A stretch of 64,000 nt of DNA from Albimonas marina. GTDB lineage: Bacteria; Pseudomonadota; Alphaproteobacteria; Rhodobacterales; Rhodobacteraceae. The stretch covers positions 350,751 to 414,750 of the forward strand of contig NZ_JARHUC010000006.1 of NCBI RefSeq assembly GCF_029223255.1. Direction: 5' to 3'. The position numbers and the translations under genes are program-made. The notes under the pieces are model-generated. The model did no database searches. It was not told where the DNA came from and was given only the letters and a program-made list of their open reading frames with translations. Below, piece after piece: positions 45,765 to 53,632 of this stretch; the stretch's first letter is position 1; the number at the start of each line of letters is the position of its first letter.

Positions 45765-45790
45765 CTTTGCGCGGGCGAGCGGGGCGGGGG

Positions 45791-45812
45791 CGAGTTGACA
45801 GCTGTCAACTCG
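45791..45812. promoter_or_regulatory. Perfect 22-nt palindrome (operator-like)
   Basis: The 11-nt half CGAGTTGACAG is directly followed by its exact complement, with no loop. It lies between the convergent carA and SDR genes, 11 nt after the SDR stop. No-loop symmetry favours a dimeric DNA-binding protein over a terminator. A TTGACA occurs on each strand within it. Function unknown. Confidence 0.45.
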
Positions 45813-45822
45813 CGCAACCGCT

Positions 45823-46641
45823 TCAGAGGGCGGGAAGGTCCAGCGGGTCGAGGATCGAGCGGCCGCCGTCCACGTCCACGATCTGCCCGGTCACGAAGCC
45901 CGCGGCGGGGCAGGCGAGGAACAGGGCGGCCTCGGCGGCCTCGGCCGCGTCGCCGATCCGGCCCAGCGGCGTCGCGCGGATGATGTCGGCGCGGAAGTCC
46001 GGCTTCTCGCGCAGGGATTCGCGCATCGCCGCCGTCATCAGGGAGCCCATGGCGACCGCGTTCACCCGGATCCCCTCGGGCGCCAGCGCCACGGCCATCG
46101 AGCGGGTCATCTGCTCGATCGCCGCGCAGGCGACCGAATAGGCAAGCGTCTTGGGCGCGGCCCGGCGCGCGGCGACGGAGGAGAGGTTGACGATGGCGCC
46201 GGTGGTCCCGCCCGCAGGGGGCGGAGTCTCGGCCGCCTCGCGCTGGGCGATCATCCGCCGCGCCGCCGCCTGGCAGAGCTGGAAGGAGACGCGCACGTTC
46301 AGCTCGAAGCTGGTGGACAGCGTGGCGGGGTCCATCTCCAGCAGCTCGCCCGGCTCGATCACCCGCAGGCAGTTGGCCAGCACGTCGACCCGGTCGTAGG
46401 CGTCGAGGGTCGAGGCCATCAGGTTCTGCACCCCCAGCGAGGCCGCGAGGTCCGCGGCGAAGCCGGTCGCCTCGCCCCCCTGCTCCCGGATCCGCTCCAC
46501 CGTCTGAGAGAGCGACGCCTCGTCCCGGTCGCAGGCGACCACGCGCGCCCCCGCCTGCGCGAACCGCACGGCGACCGCGCGGCCCACGCCGCGTCCCGCC
46601 CCGGTCACCACCGCGGTCTTGCCCTCCAGCGCCAGCGCCAT
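45823..46641 (-). CDS. Short-chain dehydrogenase/reductase family protein lacking the catalytic lysine
   Basis: 272-residue SDR fold. The cofactor motif TGAGRGVGR (13-21) and the active-site Ser (NLSSVAA, 154-155) and Tyr168 are present. The canonical YxxxK reads Y168-S-V-A-C172, so lysine is replaced by cysteine, and the usual NNAG motif reads ANCL (89-92). It keeps the C-terminal region (PEGIRVNAVAMGSL). It may therefore bind NAD(P) without classical SDR catalysis, or use another base. GAGGGTG precedes the ATG. Divergent from the acyl-CoA synthetase gene. Confidence 0.88.
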   Translation of the reverse strand: MALALEGKTAVVTGAGRGVGRAVAVRFAQAGARVVACDRDEASLSQTVERIREQGGEATGFAADLAASLGVQNLMASTLDAYDRVDVLANCLRVIEPGELLEMDPATLSTSFELNVRVSFQLCQAAARRMIAQREAAETPPPAGGTTGAIVNLSSVAARRAAPKTLAYSVACAAIEQMTRSMAVALAPEGIRVNAVAMGSLMTAAMRESLREKPDFRADIIRATPLGRIGDAAEAAEAALFLACPAAGFVTGQIVDVDGGRSILDPLDLPAL

Positions 46642-46796
46642 GAAACACCCTCGTCGCCGCCTCGTCCGAGCGCGCACCCTAGCCGCGACCGGAGCGGAAC
46701 GGAACGCCGGATGCGGCGCGCCCGGCGCCTGACGCGACCGCCCCCGGAGCGCCGCGGCGGGGGGCGGCCGGCCTGAGGAGACGGTCGGGGCGTTGG

Positions 46797-46811
46797 TTAA
46801 CAAAGCGTTGA
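46797..46811 (+). promoter_or_regulatory. CtrA-like box upstream of the acyl-CoA synthetase
   Basis: TTAA-N7-TTGA, seven of eight matches to the CtrA consensus, 87 nt before the start codon and in a small A/T-richer patch. Confidence 0.3.
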
Positions 46812-46897
46812 AACGGCGCCGGCGCGCCGCGGCCCTTGCCATGACCGGGGCGCGGGAGTGTATTCAGGACCGCATTCGTTCAGGGAGGACGCCGCCC

Positions 46898-48544
46898 ATG
46901 ACCTCGCCCTTCGCCCTCGGGTTGGATCGCACGCGCGCCAACCACCGCCCGCTCACGCCGCTGAGCCTGCTCGACCGGGCGGCCGACGCGTTCCCCGAGC
47001 ACTGCGCGGTGATCAACGGCGACGAGCGCCGCTCCTACGCCGAGCTGCGCGCCCGCGCCCGGCGGCTGGCCTCGGCGCTGGACGCGATGGGGATCGGCAA
47101 GGACGACGTCGTCTCGGCCCTGCTGTTCAACACCCCCGCGATGCTGGAGTGCCACTACGGCCCCGCGATGATCGGCGCGGTGCTGAACGCGGTGAACACG
47201 CGCCTCGACGCGGCCGGCATCGCCTTCATCCTCGACCATGCCGAGGCCAAGGTGCTGATCGTGGACGCAGAGCTCGCGCCGCTGGCGAAGGAGGCGCTGG
47301 CCCGCGCCTCGGTCAATCCGCGGGTGATCGTCTATCGCGACCCGGCGGCGCCCGAGACCCATGCCGCGGCCGGCGAGGGCGAGGACTACGACGCCTTCCT
47401 CGAGACCGGCGATCCCGGGTTCCAGGGCCCGGGGCCGCAGGACGAGTGGGACGCGATCGCGCTGAACTACACGTCCGGAACCACGGGCGATCCGAAGGGC
47501 GTGGTCTACCACCACCGCGGCGCGATGCTGCTGGCGACGGGCAACGTGATCCATTCGGGGATGGGGCAGCACCCGGTCTACCTGTGGACGCTGCCGATGT
47601 TCCACTGCAACGGCTGGTGCTTCCCCTGGACGATCTCGGCCAAGGCCGGCACCCATGTCTGCCTGCGCGCGGTGCGCGCGAAGCCGATCTTCGAGGCCAT
47701 CGCCGAGCATGGGGTGACCCACATGTGCGGCGCGCCGATCGTGATGTCGACGCTGCTGAACGCTCCCGACGCCGACAAGCGCGCGCTGCCCCACGCGGTG
47801 CAGTTCCTGACCGCCGCCGCGCCCCCGCCGGAGGCGACGCTGGCCGCGATGGCCGAGGCCGGCTTCAAGGTGACCCATGTCTACGGGCTGACCGAGGTCT
47901 ACGGCCCCGCCGTGATCAACGAGTGGAAGCCCGAGTGGGACGCGCTGCCCCCCGCCGAGCAGGCCCGCCTGAAGGCGCGGCAGGGCATCCGCTACGCCGC
48001 GCTCGAGGCGCTGGACGTGCTCGACCCCAAGACGATGCAGCCCGTGCCCGCCGACGGCGAGACGATGGGCGAGGTCGCCTTCGCCGGAAACGTGGTGATG
48101 AAGGGGTATTTCAAGAACCCGTCCGCCACCGAGAAGGCGCTGAAGGGCGGCTGGTTCTGGTCGGGCGACCTCGCGGTGAAGCATCCCGACGGGTGGGTGC
48201 AGCTGAAGGACCGCTCGAAGGACATCATCATCTCGGGCGGCGAGAACATCTCCTCCATCGAGGTGGAGGAGACGCTCTACCGCCACCCGGCCGTGGCCAT
48301 GTGCGCGGTGGTGGCGCTGCCCGACGAGAAGTGGGGCGAGACGCCCTGCGCCTTCGTCGAGCTGCGCGAGGGGCGCGAGGCGACCGAGGCCGAGATCGTG
48401 GCGCACTGCCGGGCGGAGCTCGCCCACTTCAAGGCGCCGCGCAAGGTGATCTTCGGGGAGCTTCCCAAGACCTCGACCGGCAAGGTCCAGAAGTTCGCGC
48501 TGCGCGAGCAGGCGAAGGCCCTGGCCGAACGCGGCGCCGCCTGA
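46898..48544 (+). CDS. AMP-forming acyl-CoA synthetase
   Basis: 548-residue ANL-superfamily ligase that activates a carboxylic acid to its CoA ester. The P-loop is NYTSGTTGDPKG (190-201), the adenine region is VYGLTEVYGP, and the C-terminal hinge and lysine are in LPKTSTGKVQKF. It resembles the PRK08162 group, which includes DmdB methylmercaptopropionate-CoA ligase and medium-chain synthetases. DMSP degradation is therefore possible, but no dmd genes are adjacent. GGGAGGA lies before the ATG. Confidence 0.92.
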   Translation: MTSPFALGLDRTRANHRPLTPLSLLDRAADAFPEHCAVINGDERRSYAELRARARRLASALDAMGIGKDDVVSALLFNTPAMLECHYGPAMIGAVLNAVNTRLDAAGIAFILDHAEAKVLIVDAELAPLAKEALARASVNPRVIVYRDPAAPETHAAAGEGEDYDAFLETGDPGFQGPGPQDEWDAIALNYTSGTTGDPKGVVYHHRGAMLLATGNVIHSGMGQHPVYLWTLPMFHCNGWCFPWTISAKAGTHVCLRAVRAKPIFEAIAEHGVTHMCGAPIVMSTLLNAPDADKRALPHAVQFLTAAAPPPEATLAAMAEAGFKVTHVYGLTEVYGPAVINEWKPEWDALPPAEQARLKARQGIRYAALEALDVLDPKTMQPVPADGETMGEVAFAGNVVMKGYFKNPSATEKALKGGWFWSGDLAVKHPDGWVQLKDRSKDIIISGGENISSIEVEETLYRHPAVAMCAVVALPDEKWGETPCAFVELREGREATEAEIVAHCRAELAHFKAPRKVIFGELPKTSTGKVQKFALREQAKALAERGAA

Positions 48545-48608
48545 CGCGGACCGCGAGGACGGCCGTGCGGCGTGGACCGCGCGGCCGGGCGCCCGGGGGG
48601 GCGGCTTG

Positions 48609-49439
48609 ATGCGCGACCGTGACGAGGACGACGAGGACGACGCCCCGCCGGGCCCGCTGGGGCGGCTGCGGACGCGGCTTTACGAGCAGCTCGATTCGGA
48701 GGGCTGGCGCGGCGAGCTGATGTCGCCGCTGAACGCGCTGGTGGCGGCGATGGTGGCGCTGGCCTGCCTGGCCGCGGCCCTGCTGACCGAGCCGTCGCTG
48801 TCCGACCTGCACCCTTGGATGGAGCGGCTGCTGGCGCTCTGCGCGGCTTTCTTCACGGTCGAGTTCCTGGGCCGCGCCTGGGTGAAGCCCGAGAGTCCGC
48901 ACTGGCGGGCGATGGGCTGGCGGAGCCTGCGTGGCCCCGCCGGCTGGCACGCGGGGCTGGACCTGCTGGCGCTGCTGGGGATCTGGATCGAGGTGGCGAC
49001 GGGGGCGGGCTACGGCCTGTCGGCGATGCTGCGGCTGCTGCGGCTGCTGCGGGTGTTCATCTCGGGCTCCGACACCGCCATGGCGCGCGCGGCGCGCGAG
49101 GTGCTGCGCGCGGTGCGCGAGCGGCGCATGGAGCTGACGGTCAGCGCGACGGTGGCGGGGCTGGTGCTGATGGCGGCCTCGATCGCCATGTACCTGGCCG
49201 AGAAGGACGTGCAGCCGGAGGTGTTCGGCTCGATCCCGCGCGCGATGTGGTGGTCGGTGGTGACGCTGACCACGGTGGGCTACGGCGACGCGACGCCGGT
49301 GACCGCGGCGGGGCGGGTGATCGCGGGGCTGACGGCGCTGTTCTCGATCGCGCTGGTGGCGCTGCCGGCGGGCATCATGGCCGCGGCCTTCTCGGACGCG
49401 ATGCAGCGCGCGCGGCGCCGGCGCGACCCCGACGGCTGA
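48609..49439 (+). CDS. Voltage-gated potassium channel-like ion transporter
   Basis: 276-residue inner-membrane protein with six predicted helices. An S4-like segment has repeated arginines (MLRLLRLLRVF, 140-150). The pore loop carries the K+ selectivity filter TVGYGD (222-227), between S5 (about 178-196) and S6 (about 237-260). The N-terminus is acidic (DRDEDDEDD) and there is no C-terminal RCK domain. A TTG lies just before the ATG. It follows the acyl-CoA synthetase by 64 nt on the same strand, but without obvious functional link. Confidence 0.93.
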   Translation: MRDRDEDDEDDAPPGPLGRLRTRLYEQLDSEGWRGELMSPLNALVAAMVALACLAAALLTEPSLSDLHPWMERLLALCAAFFTVEFLGRAWVKPESPHWRAMGWRSLRGPAGWHAGLDLLALLGIWIEVATGAGYGLSAMLRLLRLLRVFISGSDTAMARAAREVLRAVRERRMELTVSATVAGLVLMAASIAMYLAEKDVQPEVFGSIPRAMWWSVVTLTTVGYGDATPVTAAGRVIAGLTALFSIALVALPAGIMAAAFSDAMQRARRRRDPDG

Positions 49440-49463
49440 GGCCGGGGCCGCGACGGCGCGGGG

Positions 49464-50378
49464 TCAGCCGCCGGGGCGCTGCCGCGGAGGCTGGCCGGCG
49501 GGGCCGAGCGCGAGGGCGCGGCGGGTCTCGGTCTGGCCGGGCTTGGGCGGCGCGTCGGGGGCGGGCGTCGGCGCGGGGGCCGCGACGGGCGCGGTGGCCG
49601 CGAGGCGCAGCTCGGCCGCGTCGGTCGCGTCGCCGTTGCCCTCCTTCAGCGCGGTGACCACGCGGGCGAGGTGGCCCAGCTTCGCGCCGTCCTTCATCGA
49701 GGAGCTGTCGAAGACGCCGAGCGAGGCGATCAGGGCGCGGTCGTTGACCTCGGTGAAGGCGCGCCAGAAGCGCTCGCCCAGCACCGGGACGACGTGCTGG
49801 CCCTTGTCCTCGACCAGGACGTAGAGCGTGTCGGCGACCTGGCGGGTCTCGACGATCTTCACCACCGAGGGGTCGCCCCCCAGCCCCGCCGAGGCGCGCC
49901 CGTCCGAGGAGCGCAGGAAGGCCTCGAGCGCCTTGAACCCGGCCTCGGGGGCGCTCTCGAACAGGGGGTGGTCGCCGATCGAGAGGGTGACGAGCCCGTC
50001 GACCGTCGCCGGCTGGGCGATGGGCTGGTCGGGGGCGGCGTCGGCGGCGGTCAGCGCGTCGGCGGCGCCGGCGAGCGCGCAGTCCTCGATCAGCACGAAG
50101 GCCGCGGCGCCCTGGGGGCGGACCGAGCCGGGATCGACGCAGAAGCCCGTGGGCGGGGTGATGACCACGGTGCGCCCGCCCGCCTGGATGGCGGCCGCGG
50201 CCTGGGCGGGGGGCGTCTGGCCGGGCTTGGGCGCGCCGGGCGGCACGCAGGCGGCCAGCGCCGTCGCCGCGGCCAGCGCCAGGGCCGCGCGGGGCAGGGC
50301 GGTTCCGCAGAAGGATCGGGCCGGGCCGCCGCGACGCAGGGCGTCGCGGACGGCGGGTCGGGGGTCGGGTCGGCTCAC
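49464..50378 (-). CDS. Hypothetical lipoprotein downstream of ilvD
   Basis: 304-residue protein. A hydrophobic stretch (LPRAALALAAATALAAC) ends in lipobox LAAC, though the leader before it is long (~25 residues). The mature part has two cysteines (GFCVDPGS, LIEDCALAG) and a central region (GFKALEAFLRSSDGR, QVADTLYVLVEDKG) with an Ala/Pro-rich tail. I do not recognise a family beyond Rhodobacterales-type hypotheticals. The GTG at 50378 is preferred; an ATG at 50411 would overlap ilvD by 20 nt and lengthen the leader. It is probably co-transcribed with ilvD. Confidence 0.68.
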   Translation of the reverse strand: MSRPDPRPAVRDALRRGGPARSFCGTALPRAALALAAATALAACVPPGAPKPGQTPPAQAAAAIQAGGRTVVITPPTGFCVDPGSVRPQGAAAFVLIEDCALAGAADALTAADAAPDQPIAQPATVDGLVTLSIGDHPLFESAPEAGFKALEAFLRSSDGRASAGLGGDPSVVKIVETRQVADTLYVLVEDKGQHVVPVLGERFWRAFTEVNDRALIASLGVFDSSSMKDGAKLGHLARVVTALKEGNGDATDAAELRLAATAPVAAPAPTPAPDAPPKPGQTETRRALALGPAGQPPRQRPGG

Positions 50379-50391
50379 GCGGGGGCTCGGC

Positions 50392-52125
50392 TCAGAGGTC
50401 GGCGTAGACATGCGTCTCTGCGGCGGCGCCGGGATGGGTGACCGCGCCGTAGCGGGCCGAGCCGACGAGCTTCGCGTATTTCCACAGCGCCCCCGAGGCG
50501 TAGTTGGTCGGGCGCGGGCCCGCCCACTCGGCCTTGCGGGCGGCGAGCTCGTCGTCCGACAGGTCCACCGTCAGCTCGCCCTTGATGGCGTCGATGGTGA
50601 TCGTGTCGCCGGTGCGGATCAGGGCGATGGGGCCGCCGTGCGCCGCCTCGGGGCCGACATGGCCCACGCAGAAGCCGCGGGTGGCGCCCGAGAATCGCCC
50701 GTCGGTGATCAGCGCCACCTTCTTGCCCATGCCCTGGCCGGAGAGGGCGGCGGTGGTGGCCAGCATCTCGCGCATGCCGGGGCCGCCGGCGGGGCCCTCG
50801 TTGCGGATCACGAGGACCTCGCCTTCCTTGTAGGAGCGCGCCTTGACGGCGGCGTAGGCGTCCTCCTCGCATTCGAAGACGCGGGCGGGGCCGGTGAAGA
50901 CCTGGTTCTCGGCCGCGATGCCGGCGACCTTCACGATGGCCCCGTCGGGCGCGAGGTTGCCCTTCAGCCCGACGACGCCGCCGGTGGGGGTGATCGGGGT
51001 CTCGATGGGATGGATGACCTTCCCGTCGGGCTTGCCGGTCACCTCTTCGAGGTTCTCGCCCATGGTCTTGCCGGTGACCGTCATGCAGTCGAGGTGCAGG
51101 AGGCCGGCCTTCGCCAGCTCCTTGAGCACGATCGGCACGCCGCCGGCCTCGTAGAGGTCCTTGGCCACGTAGCGGCCGCCGGGGACGAGGTCGACGAAAT
51201 AGGGGGTCGAGCGGAAGATCTCGCAGACGTCGTCGAGGGTGAACTCGATCCCCGCCTCGTGGGCGATGGCGGGCAGGTGCAGGCCGCCGTTGGTCGACCC
51301 GCCGGTGCAGGCGACGATGCGGGCGGCGTTCTCGAGGCTCTTGCGGGTGACGATGTCGCGCGGGCGCAGGTTCGATTCGACCAGCGCCATCACCGCCTGG
51401 CCCGAGGCCTCGCAGAACTGGTCGCGGCTCTCGTAAGGGGCGGGCGCGCCGGAGCTCAGCGGCAGGGCGAGGCCGATGGCCTCGGAGACGCAGGCCATGG
51501 TGTTGGCGGTGAACTGGCCGCCGCAGGCGCCGGCGGAGGGGCAGGCGACCCGCTCGATGATCGCGAGCTCGGCGTCGGATATCTCGCCGGCCTGGTGCTT
51601 GCCGACCGCCTCGAACACGTCCTGGACGGTGAGGTCGCGGCCCTCGTGCCGGCCGGGCAGGATCGAGCCGCCGTAGACGAAGACCGACGGCACGTTGAGG
51701 CGGACCATCGCCATCATCATGCCGGGCAGGGACTTGTCGCAGCCCGCGAGGCCGACGAGCGCGTCGTAGGCGTGGCCGCGCATGGTGAGCTCCACCGTGT
51801 CCGCGATCGCCTCGCGGCTGGCGAGCGAGGAGCGCATGCCCTCGTGCCCCATCGCGATGCCGTCGGTGACGGTGATGGTGGTGAACTCGCGCGGGGTGCC
51901 GCCGGCGGCCTTCACCCCCAGCTTCGCCGCCTGCGCCTGGCGCGAGAGGGCGATGTTGCACGGCGCGGCCTCGTTCCAGCAGGTGGCGACGCCGACGAAG
52001 GGACGGTGGATCTCCTCGTCGCTCAGCCCCATGGCGTGGAAGAAGGAGCGGTTGGGCGCCCGCTCGGGACCCTCCGTCACGTGACGGGAGGGCAGGCGGG
52101 ACTTCAGGCTGGTCTTGGCGTCCAT
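50392..52125 (-). CDS. ilvD: Dihydroxy-acid dehydratase
   Basis: 577-residue Fe-S enzyme of valine, leucine and isoleucine synthesis, dehydrating dihydroxy acids to 2-keto acids. The cluster cysteines are in GCDKSLPG and [16 protein letters not shown], and the C-terminal [19 protein letters not shown] motif is intact (shown as [10 protein letters not shown] and HVGPEA). Length is normal. No other ilv gene is adjacent. The CPBP protease gene is divergent, and an A/T-rich palindromic patch lies in the shared upstream region. Confidence 0.97.
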   Translation of the reverse strand: MDAKTSLKSRLPSRHVTEGPERAPNRSFFHAMGLSDEEIHRPFVGVATCWNEAAPCNIALSRQAQAAKLGVKAAGGTPREFTTITVTDGIAMGHEGMRSSLASREAIADTVELTMRGHAYDALVGLAGCDKSLPGMMMAMVRLNVPSVFVYGGSILPGRHEGRDLTVQDVFEAVGKHQAGEISDAELAIIERVACPSAGACGGQFTANTMACVSEAIGLALPLSSGAPAPYESRDQFCEASGQAVMALVESNLRPRDIVTRKSLENAARIVACTGGSTNGGLHLPAIAHEAGIEFTLDDVCEIFRSTPYFVDLVPGGRYVAKDLYEAGGVPIVLKELAKAGLLHLDCMTVTGKTMGENLEEVTGKPDGKVIHPIETPITPTGGVVGLKGNLAPDGAIVKVAGIAAENQVFTGPARVFECEEDAYAAVKARSYKEGEVLVIRNEGPAGGPGMREMLATTAALSGQGMGKKVALITDGRFSGATRGFCVGHVGPEAAHGGPIALIRTGDTITIDAIKGELTVDLSDDELAARKAEWAGPRPTNYASGALWKYAKLVGSARYGAVTHPGAAAETHVYADL

Positions 52126-52500
52126 CGGCTTCGCATGTGTGAGAGGCTTCGGAACGGGGGCCCGAAACGGACGGTCATCCTCCCGGCGGACGGCTCGTCC
52201 GTCCTTCTTGGCTGCGCCGGACGATACGCCCCAGCCGCCGGGGAGGAAAGGCCTGCCGCCGGGAGAGCGCGCCGCGGCATGGCGCCCGGACTCGGGGCGG
52301 CCGGCGCAGGCCCCGCGGCGGGGCGCGGCGGCGGCGGATCGGGGGCCCGCTGGATGAAAATCCGGGGGCGGCGAGGCCCGCTCGCGCGCATTTGCATCGA
52401 ATATGAATGATCTATGAATTATTCGGCTGGACGGCGCGTCGCGCCCCGCCTATCTTCGCCGTTCCGGCCCGCCGCGCGGGCTTCCCGGTGGCGGCGACGT
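52126..52500. other. Divergent region between ilvD and the CPBP protease gene
   Basis: 375 nt. Mostly GC-rich, with one sharp A/T-rich patch at 52390-52425 (listed separately). No gene is seen. Confidence 0.4.
52398..52425. promoter_or_regulatory. A/T-rich symmetric patch, candidate promoter/operator
   Basis: Outer inverted repeats CGAATA (52398-52403) and TATTCG (52420-52425) enclose two direct ATGAAT copies 11 nt apart. Spacing of one DNA turn suggests a regulator binding site, for ilvD, for the CPBP gene, or for both. No clear -35/-10 pair is seen. Confidence 0.35.
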
Positions 52501-53529
52501 ATGACCCGATTCACCCACCCGCTGGTCGCCTACGCCGCCCCCGCCGTGCGGGGCGCGAGCGCGGTTCGGACGGTGATCGGCGTGGCGCTGACGGCCGGAT
52601 TCGTCTTCCTGTTCGTGAAGGTCGCGCGCCTGGGCATGGCCGCGGCGCTGCTGGGCCCCGACGAGGCCCCGGTGGCGCGCGACGCGGCCACCCTGCATGC
52701 GCCGCTGGGCGTGCTGATGACGCTGGGCGCGTTCCTGGCGGTGTGGCCGGCGCTGTGGCTGGTGCTGCCCTTGGTGCACCGGCGTCCGGCCAACACCCTG
52801 TTCGGCCCGCAGGGGCGCATCGACTGGGGCCATTTCCGGCTGGGCCTGGCGGTGGCGCTGGCGGTGGGGGCGGCGGCCTGGATCCCGCTGCTGGCGCTGC
52901 ACGGGCCCGAGATCATCGTCTTCCCGTCGCTGGCGGGCTGGCTGGGCCTGCTGATGCTGGCCGCCCCCCTGATCTTCGTGCAATGCGCGGCCGAGGAGAT
53001 GCTGTTCCGCGGCTACCTGCTGCAGCAGTTCGCGGCGCGCTCGCTGTCGATCATCGGCTGGTCGGTGGCGCCCTCGATCCTGTTCGGCTTCGCGCATCCG
53101 ACCGAGGGGGCCTGGCTGGGCTTCTCCTGGTATCACTTCTTCTTCGGGCTGGTGATGGCGGCGGTGACCTCGCGCACCGCCAACCTGGGGGCTGCGATCG
53201 GGCTGCATTTCGGGATCAACCTGGTCAACATCGCCTTCGTCTCCCCGCAGGAGCTGGTCTCGGGCCTGGCGCTGTTCGTGGTGCCGCAGACGGTGGACAG
53301 CTTCGCCCCGCGCATCGCCTACGTGGTGATGATGTTCATCGGGGCCGCGCTGTTCATGGGCTACATGGACTTCCGCTTCCTGCGCGCCTGGCGCGCCGCG
53401 CGACGGGCCGAGAAGGCGGAGCAGGCGGGCCTGGGCGCAGCCGCGCCCCCGGAGGGCGCCGCGGCGCGCGAGCCGACGCCGAGCCGCGATTCTCACGGGC
53501 CGGCCGGGCCGGCCGTTCCGGCGGAATAG
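52501..53529 (+). CDS. CPBP-family intramembrane metalloprotease
   Basis: 342-residue inner-membrane protein with about eight helices. The CPBP/Abi motifs are present: EEMLFR (165-170), His199 in FGFAHP, and HFGIN near 236-240. These residues form the metal site of intramembrane type II CAAX-processing-like proteases. In bacteria the substrates are mostly unknown; some self-immunity proteins belong here, but no bacteriocin gene is nearby. A disordered tail of ~40 residues ends the protein. I start it at MTRFTHP (52501); the upstream frame is Arg-rich. Confidence 0.87.
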   Translation: MTRFTHPLVAYAAPAVRGASAVRTVIGVALTAGFVFLFVKVARLGMAAALLGPDEAPVARDAATLHAPLGVLMTLGAFLAVWPALWLVLPLVHRRPANTLFGPQGRIDWGHFRLGLAVALAVGAAAWIPLLALHGPEIIVFPSLAGWLGLLMLAAPLIFVQCAAEEMLFRGYLLQQFAARSLSIIGWSVAPSILFGFAHPTEGAWLGFSWYHFFFGLVMAAVTSRTANLGAAIGLHFGINLVNIAFVSPQELVSGLALFVVPQTVDSFAPRIAYVVMMFIGAALFMGYMDFRFLRAWRAARRAEKAEQAGLGAAAPPEGAAAREPTPSRDSHGPAGPAVPAE

Positions 53530-53581
53530 GCGGCCCTGCGGGGACGGCGACTGACGGGCGCCCCTGCGGGCGGCGCATGAA

Positions 53582-53605
53582 AAAGGGGGCCGCGGGGCCC
53601 CCTTT
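53582..53605. terminator. Bidirectional terminator between CPBP and pheT genes
   Basis: A 10-bp stem, AAAGGGGGCC and GGCCCCCTTT, around GCGG. On minus it is followed by TTCATG after the AAAA side gives TTTTT, a good pheT terminator; it can also serve the CPBP gene. Confidence 0.85.
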
Positions 53606-53632
53606 CGCATTCCGGACCGGCGAGGCCGCGTC

